DNA from: Sweltsa coloradensis
Lineage: Eukaryota > Arthropoda > Insecta > Plecoptera > Chloroperlidae
Assembly: GCA_024449915.1 (NCBI GenBank)
Contig: JAMZAV010000916.1
Location: 144,932 to 208,931 of the forward strand
Length of the DNA stretch: 64,000 bases
Reading direction: 5' to 3'
Numbering within the stretch: position 1 is the first letter of the stretch; each line of letters starts with the position of its first letter. The notes below the pieces were generated by a model. It was not told the origin of the DNA. It saw only the letters and a program-made list of their open reading frames with translations, and did no database searches. Of the stretch, positions 46,501 to 56,054 are shown piece after piece. The translations under genes and the position numbers were made by a program.

Positions 46501-47790
46501 AATTCAAATCTCATAAACCAGAAAATTAAATCAAGGTGCCACAGGCACATGGGCCCGAAGTTTACACACTATTAATAAAAACACGTAATTTTACCTTGCG
46601 TGCGTTCGTCGTTTTGCTACAAAACTCTTCTTACAGCAAAGGCCAAAGATAACGACAAATTCATCTTAATTTTAACTCAAAACATCAATTACACACATGA
46701 GTTTGTTTAATTTTTAATAACTTATCCAAAGTTTGCAATTTATTTTAAAATCTTATCCATTCATTTTCGAACACAAGTTTTAGACCCTTGACAATTTTCT
46801 CAAGAGTGGATTTAAAAAAAATATGACAATAAAAATTGTACGCCGAGTTTCAGATAAAAGGTGGGAAGACTGACTACAAGGCACCGATATATAGGAACTC
46901 CTGTGCACACTCGTATGACTTTTTCGAGATCATTAAGAGAGTTTAGGGGGCTCTACCATGAGTTAAAAGAGTGACCACAAGCACAAACTCGTTGCCCCTA
47001 TCGCCACAATTCACAACAATATGTCCTTATACACACAGCATAGCCATAGATAGTGGCTAGACTAGAACACAACAGTTACTTACTTACCTGGGCGCTTGCC
47101 TTGCTTCGTCCTTCCTACCCAGACTCGGTAGCACTTGGCTCGCCTCTCCAGCAGCTTGAACCTGAGTTTATCAGGGTAGTTGAACATCAGAGCCTGCTCA
47201 TGCTTTATGCTTACCTGGGCGCTCGCACTTGCTTCGTCCTTCCTACCCAGACTCTGGTAGCACTTGGCTCGCCTCTCCAGCAGCTTGAACCTGAGTTTAT
47301 CAGGGTAGTTGAACATCAGAGCCTGCTCAATATCTCTCAGACATGCATCGTACTTCTTCATCACATAATACACAGCGGACCTGTTTGCAAATCCCATAGC
47401 CAGTTCTTCTGACTCCTCCTTGTCGGACGTGGGATACGGAGCAGCTGCGATGCTCTGGGAGTAAAGCAACAACGCTTCTTCGTTCTTCGTCATGAAGTGT
47501 TTGTGACCTTCATTCCTGAGGTCGATTGAGGCTTGTCGAGACTTCATGCAATTCTGATTCTTATTATTTTTGTTAAAAGGCAACGATCCACAGAACTTCT
47601 GTATTATTGTCGTGCCTAGTTGAGTGCGGCCTTCGTCGTCTAGTTTGTTGTGTTGGGAAGAAAACGTTGCAAAATTGAATGATCCCCCTGGTCGCGAAAA
47701 GTGCATGTCAGTAATAAATGTATATACTAGCTTCGACGGTTTTTTATGTGTCTTTTTCAAGGTATTTGACGATTCCATTCTCTTGTTACT
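29683..47790 (-). CDS. SMYD4: SMYD4-like SET/MYND/TPR protein gene, five coding exons (whole-gene entry)
   Basis: The gene model joins exons 47790-47215, 39210-38973, 34412-34291, 33271-32625 and 30134-29683 on the minus strand. From the ATG at 47,778 it gives about 674 residues, against roughly 800 for vertebrate SMYD4. Order seen: TPR repeats (about 83-188), start of SET (about 260-282), MYND zinc finger (290-329), rest of SET with an HSCDPN motif (495-500), then a Cys-rich post-SET region. SMYD proteins are S-adenosylmethionine-dependent lysine methyltransferases; whether this one is active is unknown. All four introns have GT and AG ends and the phases agree. Exons 4 and 5 each need one extra T in a short T run to stay in frame, so the gene as read is broken twice; sequencing error or recent decay are both possible. 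The introns are full of transposons. The first coding exon is preceded by an acceptor-like site, so a 5' non-coding exon probably lies upstream. Confidence 0.8.
30648..30715 (-). mobile_element. CR1-like LINE 3' tail
   Basis: Minus-strand TTTGTAAATCAGC...AACTGAATAGG and (AATA)n tail. A short 5'-truncated copy upstream of exon 5 in the SMYD4-like gene. Confidence 0.65.
30716..31659. other. SMYD4-like intron sequence, nothing recognised
   Basis: Lies between exons 5 and 4. No motifs beyond short AT-rich runs. Confidence 0.5.
31660..32546 (+). mobile_element. Helitron2-like composite element, subfamily C
   Basis: 5' TTAGACGAGTGAGCGCAGCG; the inverted CACTCGTCTAA at 32,514-32,524 is followed by CAATGACTTTGGGTTTTCCT. 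Internally, a reversed tRNA-like unit (32,215-32,283, with GGGTTCAATCCCC on the minus strand) is joined to a CTAGGAAAAC motif, so an older element is embedded. This uninterrupted copy shows where the copy at 8,421-10,772 was broken. Confidence 0.65.
32625..33271 (-). CDS. SMYD4: SMYD4-like exon 4, second half of MYND and most of SET
   Basis: The acceptor is ACCAACAG|GCAATG and the donor is ATG|GTAATG. It starts AMFCSAEC and supplies the remaining MYND ligands (C312, C316, H325, C329). It ends with the SET active-site region SLFAHSCDPNTCQWF. Families related to SMYD normally have Asn before HSC; here it is Ala (residue 494). The length is 647 bp, one short of a multiple of three. After NTLAF the conserved continuation RLITKGEMV lies in the next frame, so one T appears to be missing from the TTTTT run near 32,653. 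Adding one base makes both ends codon boundaries and joins GEMV to DISYG of exon 5. Confidence 0.85.
33480..33740 (+). pseudogene. RT C-terminal fragment of a LINE, in the SMYD4 intron
   Basis: WPRWFAHTKRMK and RPRNRWIEKIKN are typical of the WxGHxxRM...RPRxRW region at the C-terminus of some LINE polyproteins. The piece lies between exons 4 and 3 on the opposite strand. Confidence 0.55.
34291..34412 (-). CDS. SMYD4: SMYD4-like exon 3, SET start and first half of MYND finger
   Basis: The acceptor is TTTTCCAG|GAGAC and the donor is AACTAT|GTAAGT; length is 122 bp. With the split Gly codon it reads GDTLLVEKPFAAVL, the SET N-lobe, then CFNCLKQ...LPCKTCNY with the first four zinc ligands (C290, C293, C303, C306). 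It ends exactly on a codon boundary. Confidence 0.85.
34413..35399. other. SMYD4-like intron sequence, nothing recognised
   Basis: Between exon 3 and the SINE head; no repeat ends found. Confidence 0.5.
35400..35485 (+). repeat. tRNA-like SINE head
   Basis: CCGACTGGTAAATCGGGAGA and CCTGGTTTGATACC resemble anticodon arm and box B. No paired acceptor stem. Confidence 0.45.
36305..37946. mobile_element. hAT-like non-autonomous transposon with perfect 8-bp duplication
   Basis: TACTCTCG occurs on both sides (36,297-36,304 and 37,947-37,954). The ends are CATGGGCGCCGG(C/G)AGG inverted. G- and C-rich subterminal blocks follow. The core holds a 600-bp palindrome (36,787-37,394). No transposase is seen. 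The subterminal block with GCGCCGCAGGCGAAA recurs at 60,190. Confidence 0.85.
36787..37394. repeat. Large inverted repeat (foldback), arms about 290 bp
   Basis: Left AAGTCCTTTGCAAGTAAAGA and right TCTTTACTTGCAAAGGACTT bound two near-identical arms. They meet around 37,060-37,130, where TAATTACGGCA repeats occur. Flanking TA on each side is compatible with a TA-target insertion. Confidence 0.85.
38262..38330 (-). mobile_element. CR1-like LINE 3' tail
   Basis: Minus-strand AAATCAGTTTTTATAACTGA then ATAGGATAG and (AATA)n. It lies in the intron between exons 2 and 3 of the SMYD4-like gene. Confidence 0.65.
38973..39210 (-). CDS. SMYD4: SMYD4-like exon 2, linker leading into SET
   Basis: The acceptor is ATTCCACAG|GAAGC and the donor is CCTG|GTAAGT. 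The exon is 238 bp: 79 codons plus the first base of a Gly codon completed by exon 3. It encodes a helical linker, then CLEVRCNEEMGRYMVATRDI, the N-terminal strand of the SET domain (compare GRCLVATKDI in vertebrate SMYD4). A decayed copy of this exon lies at 4,570-4,823. Confidence 0.85.
39286..39991 (-). mobile_element. Helitron2-like element, subfamily B1
   Basis: Reverse 5' end TTGGATGAGCGTAGCGAGCG at 39,991, 3' end GCGTTTTCCTAG at 39,286, and the inverted 5' motif internal at about 39,318-39,330. It lies in the intron just upstream of exon 2. Confidence 0.7.
39992..40493. other. Intron sequence, nothing recognised
   Basis: Unique AT-rich sequence before the (TAG)n run. Confidence 0.5.
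40494..41407 (-). mobile_element. Second non-LTR retrotransposon family, 3' part with (CTA)n tail
   Basis: The minus strand keeps about 135 open codons: SHLRYGVEFWGGSPNAKTIF, LQKKALRIILGLRQRKDSF and KILTFYSLYIMQTILYIH. This is the conserved region after the RT catalytic core in Jockey/CR1-type LINEs. About 440 bases of UTR follow and end in 19 (CTA) units (40,494-40,550). It is better preserved than the PHD-finger LINEs, so it is probably a younger insertion. It lies in the 39.0-47.2 kb intron. Confidence 0.8.
41408..43288. other. Intron sequence, mostly unique
   Basis: GTCACCAGCCCTCATGA (41,458) faces TCATGAGGACTGGTGAC (41,773), hinting at an old inverted-repeat element. The rest is AT-rich with no signals. 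Confidence 0.4.
43292..43666. mobile_element. MITE with TTA target duplication
   Basis: Inverted ends of about 28 bp starting ACACCTATAGTAGGCTAGAT, with TTA either side (43,289-43,291; 43,667-43,669). 375 bp, PIF/Harbinger-like by target site. Confidence 0.75.
43671..44335 (+). mobile_element. Helitron2-like element, subfamily C/D
   Basis: 5' TTAAACGAGGGAGCGGAGCG; inverted CTCACTCGTTTAA near 44,287-44,299; 3' AACGAATTTGGCGTTTTC then CCTAG. Flanked by A and T. It contains a (CTGT)7 run (43,734-43,762) and a tRNA-like unit at 43,955-44,025 with GGGTTCGATACCC. Confidence 0.7.
44763..45081 (+). repeat. SINE copy, 3' end replaced by LINE tail
   Basis: Head GTGGCTCGTTGGAGTAGTGG, then the body including CGGGTGTTCGCACTGTCC. 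The last part is missing where the (minus-strand) LINE tail begins at 45,083. Confidence 0.7.
45083..46222 (-). mobile_element. CR1-like LINE, 3' portion
   Basis: On the minus strand it encodes LRKSFFYRGVSFWNSISYDI and QFKSKIGAMI, the typical C-terminus after RT in CR1-group LINEs. A long UTR with an AAG/AAAG-rich stretch (45,335-45,430) follows, then the terminal hairpin and (AAAT)n tail at 45,083-45,170. It matches 51,840-53,090. It is 5' truncated, as is usual for LINE copies. Confidence 0.85.
46223..46350 (+). repeat. SINE 3' fragment
   Basis: CACTCGTCGATTGCGTCGGG...GACTGAGTGGGTATAGACTC and TAAATAC tail; lies against the LINE at 45,083-46,222. Confidence 0.65.
47088..47214 (-). pseudogene. 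Tandem partial duplicate of the TPR exon 3' end
   Basis: A 127-bp period separates two near-identical copies of the exon end, from the EQALMFNYPDKLRFKLLERR part through the donor. The second copy ends in a better donor (CAG|GTAAGT) but carries small indels: one A lost near CTACC-GAG and a short change near GAAGCAAGGCAAG. It therefore reads RVWVGRTKQGK instead of the TPR sequence. It could be a real tandem duplication or two alleles joined in assembly. Confidence 0.8.
47215..47790 (-). CDS. SMYD4: SMYD4-like exon 1 (coding), N-terminus and TPR repeats
   Basis: The exon opens after an acceptor-like TTATCTTGCAG. The first ATG is at 47,778, and 188 codons run to a CAG|GTAAGC donor. Residues 1-80 are low-similarity N-terminus. 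From about 83 there are three TPR-like helical repeats, including SIDLRNEGHKHF, GFANRSAVYYVMKKYDACL and KLRFKLLERRAKCYQSLGR. These match the N-terminal TPRs of SMYD4, which are thought to mediate partner binding. The ATG is the only in-frame start after the acceptor. The exon is followed immediately by a tandem copy of its last 113 bases. Confidence 0.8.
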
Positions 47791-48219
47791 CTGCAAGATA
47801 ACAATAAAGCGTGTTAATCTGTCAAGCTTAGAAAATCTCCTGATAATTTTCTATCTTTACACGGAAATACAAGAAACCCATATCAAATTTTGACTGCATC
47901 TTGATCTTCTAGAATTATACTACGAGTGACATTGAAGGGAAGTTTTAGTTTTCATTATTTACAGCATAATTAGTTGTTTTTCCCTCAATTGTGGGGGAAA
48001 ACCCCAAAAAATTTAAACATAAAAAAATTGAAGTTTTTTTTGTTTCTGACAGAAGAAAATATTTTAAATATTAGTTTTAAAAATTTCTTTTTAAAAAAAC
48101 CTTCTTGAAACCTAAGACAAGGTTTTAATTATTATAGAAAATAATATCTTAGTATTTTTGACGTAAACTATTCCGATTCTTATTTTACAGATTTGGGGGT
48201 TTTAAAAAAGTTTTTTTTT

Positions 48220-51200
48220 AAATTTTTGTGAGGGGTTGTGGGTTTTTTAGCTAACCTGTCACCCTAAAAATCACCCCCGGTTTTTTAAATTTCTAAATTT
48301 GAAAGATTCAAAGGTTTTCAGATAGTGTTTTTCCCCCCGAAATAAGGTTTTTAGATTTTCAGTGTGTGCGGTGAGCAAAAAACATTTCTTTTAAATTTTA
48401 ATATCTTTATAGGAAAATTTAAAAAAATATTTTTTTTGGGGTTTACGTCTTCATAATTGTGTCCTTTTGGACACAACTTTAGGTTTTAAAAAATCATTAA
48501 ATAATTTTTTATTAGTAATTTTTGAGTTCTTGACATTAAAATCCCCCTTTTTTTGGAAGTATCAGGGTGAACCCAAAAATTTGTATCATAAAGTTTTTTT
48601 TTTTATAAAAAAATTTTTTAAAAAAGGTTTTTAAATTTTTTTTATTTTCTGTCAAAAAATAAAAAGGGGGAACTTTTTCGCTTTTTTATAAAAACAAACT
48701 TAAAAATATTATTTTTTTCCCTTTTCTGACAGCAGAAATTGGGTTTTTGGGGAATTTGTTTTTAATATTTTTTCGATTATAACTTTAAAATTTTCTTTCA
48801 TTCTAATGGAAAAACCCCGAAAAAAAATTTAAAAAACGTTGTACCATGTAATTTTAAAAAGAACAAAAAAACTAAAGGGCCTGGGAGGGGCCTCGGTATG
48901 GAAGAAAATTTTCCCAAATCGGGTATGTAAAAATATAAACCAAATGAAATTTTCGATTAAAAATTGGACCATGGGAATGTAAAAAAGTTTTAAAATCAGT
49001 TTAAATAGCAGCAAGTCCCCTTCAATGTGGGGGTTCAAGAGCCCTATGAACTGAAGAATCGAAAAAGAAGAGTTTTCGCCCGAGATGGTGATTGTAGTTT
49101 TGTTTTTTTTCCCCCTCTAAGTGTACATAAAATTTTAAACATGACAAATCTTTTTAATCATAATGTCGATAAAGGCCTCAAAGTATGAATGATGATGTTG
49201 CAAAAGGTTTTAGCTTTTTTCCCAAAAAGGAAAATTGAAGTTTGGGACATCTCAATATAGTAAGTTGGATAAGTTTTAAGATCGTTGAGAGTTATTTTTG
49301 GACACGAAAATTTTTGAAAATTTTTGCTTGCTGTAAAACCCTACCCTAGATGAGTCTGTTAAGACGGTTTTTTTTTCTTTTTGAAAATTTTAAAAAATTT
49401 GCTAAGTTTTTGTTTGGGGGGGGGAAAGGGTTTAAGGGGGGGGGGTTGGGGTTTTTTATATTGCCTGAAAAGTTCATTTTAAAAATGTAATTGAGGTAAA
49501 TTTAAAATTTCCGATAGATTTTGGGTTTGGGAAAGCATTTTAAAAAATTCGGGGTTTTTCCCGAATGTAAAGCCAATGATTTTTACAGCAGTTTTTTAAA
49601 CTCCACACGAAAAGTTAGAAAAATTTTCGTTTGGGTTTTGATATTTTAGTAAAAAATTTAAAAAGGGGGAAAGCTAAGAATTTTTTTTTTTCTAGGTGTT
49701 TTCAACATTGTTTTGAGAAAGAAAAACATTCCCCAGAAATTTTTTCAAATTTCTCACTAGATCACATGGTTTTTGGTACAATTATAATGTCTTTTACTAG
49801 GGTTAAAAATGGGTCAGCTATTTTAAATTTGATCATGTTTATGCAAATCACAATGAAAATATTATTCAGTCAAAAATTATAAGTGTAGGTTTAAAGGGGA
49901 TCATGAATTAATTTTTTGGTTTTTCGTAAGTTAAAAAAGCAAAAATTTTTTCCCTAAATTTGTAAATACTAAAAATTTTATAAAAAAGGGTTGTTTGGGA
50001 AAAGCAAGTAGATGAAATTTTTTAAGGGGGTCCCTTTAAACCCAAAATTGGGTATGGCGGAAAGGGCCCGATGAAAAATTTAAAGAAAGTTTTTTAAAGT
50101 GTCGTAGAACCTCTAAATACCCTGCACACCCCTTAAAATTTAAAGATTTAAAAAGGTAAGCCACCCCCAAAAGGGTTAAAAAGCAGAGATTGGGAATCCA
50201 ATGAAGGGGAGAGCCCACTTGCGCAAAAAATTTCAAAATTTTAGAAGGCTTTTAAGTGGGAGGAATACAAAGAAAGTTAAAAATTTAAGGTAAAAAAATC
50301 AGATTCGTTTTTCAAAGGGCGTAAGCATTTTGCCCTTCCCTTTTGAAAATTTGATTTTCTTAAAAATTTTTTATGGCAGTTTTTTAAAAATTGAAAAGGT
50401 AAAAAAGGGAAAAAAAGAGGGGTGCATACCCCTCTTTTGACAGAGAATGGGGTACCAAAACAGTCTAATCCTGACTTTTTTGCGTTTTTTAAACCAAAAA
50501 AAGTTTTTTTTGTAAACCCCGAGTAAAATTTTTCCCCGTGAAATTGGAAATTTTTAAAGATTTAAATAGAAAAAAAAGCAGATGATCCCCGCTTTAAAAG
50601 GGTAACTAATGAAAAAATTTTGTTTCAGCAATTAAACCCCTTTAAAATTTAAAAAACTCGACAACATTTCCCAAGGGAGTTTCCATGCAAAATTATTCAA
50701 AAAAGGGGCGCATCAATAGGGGATTTTTGGGCGTATCAAATTTTCCCCCATTTCTTTCTTGTAGGGGGTTTTCCCCAACAGGGGAAAATTTGGGGCCGGG
50801 TAACACCATTTTTTTAAGGGAAAGGAAAAAAAGGGTTGATAGGAATTCTTATCAAACCTATACCAATTTCTTCCAACGTGGGGAAAATTATTAAAAAATT
50901 TTTTGGCAAAAAGGGGGTTTAAAAATTTGAAGTGGATGCATCTGAAGGTTTAAGTGAAAACCAACAGGGTTTTTAGGAAAGGTAGATAAACGAAAAATTT
51001 GCCCTTCAAAGCTTTTAAACGATTTTATCTAAAAGGGGATTGACAAGGGGGGAAGGAAAGGTTGGAGCTGTTTTTGTTATCTTAGGAAAGCAAATTTTAT
51101 TCAGTACCTTTTTTACTCTTTTAATAAAAACTAAAAAACCCGGGGAGGTATACATAAATCCTTATTTGTTTTCAAAAAATTGGGGGAATTTTTTTTAAAA

Positions 51201-53090
51201 AAAAATGTTTTTCAATCTTGCCAAAAAAAAGTTCAAAGTATTCAATATATTTTTTGGGGTACCACAAGGGTCAATATTAGGACCCCTTTTTTTTTATTCT
51301 TTTCAAAAGAAAGAAAAATCTACCATTAAAAGGGGGAATCAAAATTTTTCTTATATGATGATGACTTTTGGTTTTTTATTTTTGAAGGTGGGAGGGTTGG
51401 GAAAAGGGTTTTAAGGGGCGTCTTCAAAAAGTTTTAAAAAGGATGGATGATTGGTTTAAAAATCAGGAAACCCTTTATATTTAATTTTAGTAAAACAAAT
51501 TTTATGATTTTTCATAAGGTAATGAAAAGAAACATGAATGATATTCATTTACGTTTTAAAATTTTAATGGGGAAGCTAATTTCTAGAGTTATGAATTTTT
51601 TAAAAATCTTGGAGTTTTTCTTTTGTTTTAATTTAAATTTTTAAAAAAACATTATGAAAATTTGTATTGGGAATAAAGTATCATCAGCAATAGGGAAAAT
51701 TTTAAATTTGAAAAGAAGAGGGTTTTTAAAAGAGAGAAGGTTTAGGTTTCTTGTAGATTCTTAATTCACTTATTTTTGGTTTTTGGGGTTTTTGGGGAGT
51801 GAGACCTTCTACCGAATATGTTGTACTTCAGAAGAGAATTTACCATCTGTTTTATTAAAATTCCCCATGAGCCCAAAATTTTTCAATTGATTGCTTCCCG
51901 ATTGAGGAAAGAATGAAAAAATAGCGTAATGGTTTAAAAACTTTCAAAATTTGAAAAAGGGATGTATTCAGGTATTTTACCCAATATTTTTTAATTTGTT
52001 TATCGGATAGGAAAATTTTATTCTAATAAACCTTTGGGAAAATTTCCCCAAATTAATTTCTTTTAAAACATTAAGAAAATCATTTTTTGTACAGAGGGGA
52101 TCCCCTTTTTTTAAATTTAATTTCTTTGATATTTAAAAACCAGTTTTTGAGCTAGGAATAGTACAAATTTTAAAAATAAAATTTAAGCAAAATTTAAAGA
52201 ATCGAAGAAAAAAAGAAGGGAAATTTATTTCTACTATTTTTTGTGGGGGGTTGTCTCTGTGTTTATTAATGTTAATTTTTCTTCAAATGTTTTATTTTGA
52301 TTTTTCTGTTTCTTTTTTGTTTTTTTCATTTTTCTTTTTATTTTTATGTATTCAATGTATTTTAAATTTTATATTTTTCCCCCTTTGATTGTTGGTTGCC
52401 GCCCGTGGTGGGAAATTGCAACTTGATTTGGTGTCCCCGTAAACATTGCTGTGATCAGTTTTTGGGCTTTTAACAATTTTTTAAAAATTATATATCCCGA
52501 TATAATTATATATTAAAAGTCAAAAACTTTTGCATAAATTGTTATCAAGATTTTAACACAAGAATGATGGTTTTAACACAAAAAATTAAGATTCGCGTTC
52601 GGGTTGGGTTTTTTTCCGCGAAAAATGGGTTACTCCCTGATTTTTCTGTTCCTGCTTTTTTTGGGGAAACCTCATATTTGTTTTAGTGGATCGTCTAAAA
52701 AAACCCGTTTTTTTCTTTTTTGTTTTCTTTTTTAACGTTTTTTTTTTTTTTTTCTTTTTTTTTTTTGTCTTTTTTTTCCTTTTTTCCTTTTTTTTTTTTT
52801 TTTTTCCCCCTTTTGTTTCTTTTCATTCTCCCCCTTTTTTATATTTGATTCATTCATTAAAAGCCCAATTTAAAATATTTTTTTATTTGGTTTCCAAAAT
52901 TTTTTGTGTTTTAAAAAGCATTGTTTTTTGTAATGCTACTATTTCAAATTTTCTAAGAAAATTTATTTTTTTGTTGTTTCTGCATCTTTTTAATTGATTT
53001 TTTTTTAGGTTTTCCCCCCTTTTTAAAAACAGGGTTTTAAACTGAATAGGAATTTGAAAGTTAAATAAAAAAATAAATAAATAAAATAAA
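48220..53090 (+). mobile_element. CR1-like LINE, near full-length span, heavily corrupted
   Basis: It is collinear with 10,880-13,805 (same 5' UTR, LGHLNI-like block near 49,245, FGVPQGSILGPL at about 51,253-51,287, YDDD near 51,355) and continues through a 3' UTR to an (AAAT)n tail near 53,085. The reading frame is destroyed everywhere by runs of A, T, G and C that the other copies lack. The pattern looks more like poor base calls than evolution; see findings. Confidence 0.75.
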
Positions 53091-53399
53091 AAAAATACGA
53101 CTTGGCCGGATTCGCGAATGCTTTTTTCGCGCGTTTTGGGTGGGGGTTTTTTGGGACAATAAGCAATCTTTTTTTTAACCCATTTTGAAATTTTTTTTGT
53201 TTTTTTTGAAACCCTATAAGGCCCAAAGGGGTTTAAATTTTTTTTTCCAAATCTTTTAGACCAAATTAATTCCACAAAATTTTTTTAAAAAAAACATGAT
53301 GATTATATTCACCCCACATAGGGCCCAAAAATGGAAAAAAATGAAAAAGGGAAAAATTTTTAAAAAAATTTTTGGGGGGATTTTTAAAAAAAGCACGTT

Positions 53400-54300
53400 T
53401 TAGATCAAAATTTTAATTATAAGTGCATTTCTTAAACTTGATTTTTTCCGGTTTTGTTTGCATATTTTGTTTTTTTCTATACCTCAAATACCAGCAATAC
53501 TAGAAATATATTACATTTCCGAAAAAAAACATTTACAATAAAGGTTTTTCAGATTTCTATTTTCAATCTTCTCTTTAAAAAAAGGTACTACTCTTCCTAT
53601 CAAATGAGGTACCCTAAAAAAATTATGTGAATTTGAATTCCGCATTTTTTTGCCAAATTGAAAAAAAAAATATTCTACAAAATTCAAAATTGTTTTATAT
53701 ATTTATTTATCAAAAACAAACATTGACAATTCATCATCTACAGTCTGTGTTTTAGGAGCATGTGTAAGTTTGTAAAATTATTTAATCATTGTGTGATTGT
53801 GTCACTTTCAGGCTTTCAACCAAAGACAAGAGAATGTAGTCTTATCCATTTAGAATCAGATGGTCTAACATTCTTATATAAAGCTTGGTGATAGGGGGTG
53901 GTGTTAAGCTTCACAAAATGTAACCCTAGCTGAAGCTTCCTACGTTTCTGGATGAGTGTTTTTGGTACATGTTCCCTTCTTTTTATGCGCTTTTTGCAGT
54001 TTGGCTTTTACATTGATTGTTAACATAGATTTAAATGTTGGACAAATTGTTGTAGAAATCACTGGTTGTGGAGAATGTTAATAAGATGCTACTGGCAAGT
54101 CTTTGATGGCTTGGAAAGAATGGCAGTTTTTCACTTTAGGGGGCTTGTAACATTAATATTTATTTTTGGGAGGTGGCATCTCCCATAAGCCTCTCCTAGC
54201 CCCTCCAAATTCGACTACTATAACAAGTCCTTGAACCAATCCTAGTGTTCGCACTTTTCATACCTGCACTGATTGCTATATTAATCCATTAAAAAATATA
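53400..54300. other. No gene seen
   Basis: AT-rich sequence. CGTTTCTGGATGAGTG at 53,943 may be a remnant rolling-circle element end. Confidence 0.4.
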
Positions 54301-54304
54301 TATG

Positions 54305-54460
54305 ATATATCGATCTTTGGTTGGTTATCGTTCACTCGTCGATTGCGTCAGAGCCTTCAAGGTTGGCTTGGTCGCTTTGATTTACTGCCCCCCACTGAAA
54401 ATCAGTTATATCACTGAGTGGGTAGGCCTATAGACTCTAAAAACGATTTTATTTTTTTAT
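54305..54460 (+). repeat. SINE 3' fragment
   Basis: Includes CACTGAAAATCAGTTATATC, ACTGAGTGGGTAGG and TAGACTCTAAAAAC; same family as 7,998-8,420. Confidence 0.65.
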
Positions 54461-54804
54461 TAATGTACATTTTTAATAGAAGTAGAACTATTTCTCCAAT
54501 CACACTTACAAACGCGATAGGTCAAAGATTTTAGATAAAGAATATTTCCTGAATCTTTCTTTTTGATATGGAACGAATACGACAAAAAAACAGCAACAAA
54601 GAAACCATTATTTGGGTAAAATTAATTTTGTACAATTTCAATCTCTAGAGGTGTTTTGGGTTGAACGGTAGTCGTGTGGGGAATGTCCAATGGATGTAAA
54701 AATGGACTTTATCCCTTGTCTTCAGTGAGGATTGCCGGTAACTGCTATCGATCTCCGGGACCTCCCAAACCAGAGCCTTCACGTTCCCATGTAATAAAAG
54801 GTTA

Positions 54805-55370
54805 CTAGGAAAACGCTCAGTTGGACGCGTTGTTGAGCGAGCACCGGTACGTGCAACATGACCCGAGTACGACATTCCCATAAGGCCCACCACACAGTGT
54901 AGGCCTAACTGGATATTGACATTGTACACTATATACTATTCCAACATCTTTGCATTGTACTAATTCACGTCATGCCTTCTAAAGTGTATCTTTGTATCTT
55001 CACTGCCTCCTTCATTTTTTAACATCATTTTTCGAATTATGATTACAAATAAGTCTTTAAGGTCTTGACCGATTTAGCTGAAAATTTGGAAAATAAGAGA
55101 GAATGTTGTACTTATTGACCCTGCAAAATTTCATAACGATCGGTACATTTTATTTATTTATTTATTTTTAATTGTTTTTTATTTTTTATAACCAACGATC
55201 GGATTTTGTTCAAAAACTATACAGCAACCCGCCTATGTGGTATGTACATGTGTGCAAAATTTCAGGTCGATCAGAGAAACAGTGCGACCTGTACCGAAGC
55301 AAGAAAAAAAAAAAAAAAAAGACATTCGAGCCATAAGAGTCAAGTGGAGACGCTCGCTACGCTCGCTCAA
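54805..55370 (-). mobile_element. Helitron2-like element, subfamily A, uninterrupted
   Basis: 566 bp, reverse orientation. 5' end TTGAGCGAGCGTAGCGAGCG at 55,370; inverted motif near 54,828 (TTGAGCGAGCAC on the plus strand); terminal hairpin and CTAG at 54,805. Flanks on the element strand are A and T, with no duplication. Confidence 0.75.
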
Positions 55371-55396
55371 TTATAGCAAACCAAACTGTATGGTTA

Positions 55397-56054
55397 TTGG
55401 ATGAGCAAAGAGAAGACTTCAATTTCACTTACCCCTATAGACAAATAGCTCGATGTTTTTTCGTTTGTTCACTCTCTTTACGGGACAAACGCCATGTGCG
55501 ATCTTGATGAAAATTGGAGGTGACCATCGAAATATCTGATCTTATAGATCTGCCTAGTTTTTTGGTACAATCAAAAAATATTTCATGCGAATATCGTACT
55601 TTTACGATCTTTTTTTAAATTTTTAATGCGATATTTTCGGATATTTGGGCCGATTGTGACCAAACGAGTGGGGCAACAACGGCCTTTTGAAAAAAAAAGT
55701 TGAAAAATTTAGCTAGAATCATAGAAATAAAGGTTTTAATATAAGACTTTTACAAATGTATAAATAACAAGTATAACTATAAAAACTTGACAACTATCAC
55801 CCATACAATGCGTACAAAAAGCAAGTCTTTGGGTCTCGAGATATTATTGTTGATTTGTATTACCGTAGCATTTAGTACTAGGGCCTACTTTATGAAAATT
55901 AACCTTATTTAACAAATATTATTTTGCAATGGAACTTGAAATGTAATTATGATCCCTCTCATACAAAAAACTTAGTAATCATTGGACAGAAATAGGCAAC
56001 CAAAATAGTTCATCCGTCAACGCGACTGGAAAAAGCGTTATCGAAGAGGCCTAG
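55397..56054 (+). mobile_element. Helitron2-like element, subfamily B2
   Basis: TTGGATGAGCAAAGAGAAGA at the 5' end and CAACGCG...AAAGCGTT...CTAG at the 3' end, flanked by A and T with no visible target duplication. Confidence 0.6.

Noticed and set aside
52686..53275. Frames rich in Phe and Lys
   Set aside because: They come from T and A runs in the low-confidence LINE copy.
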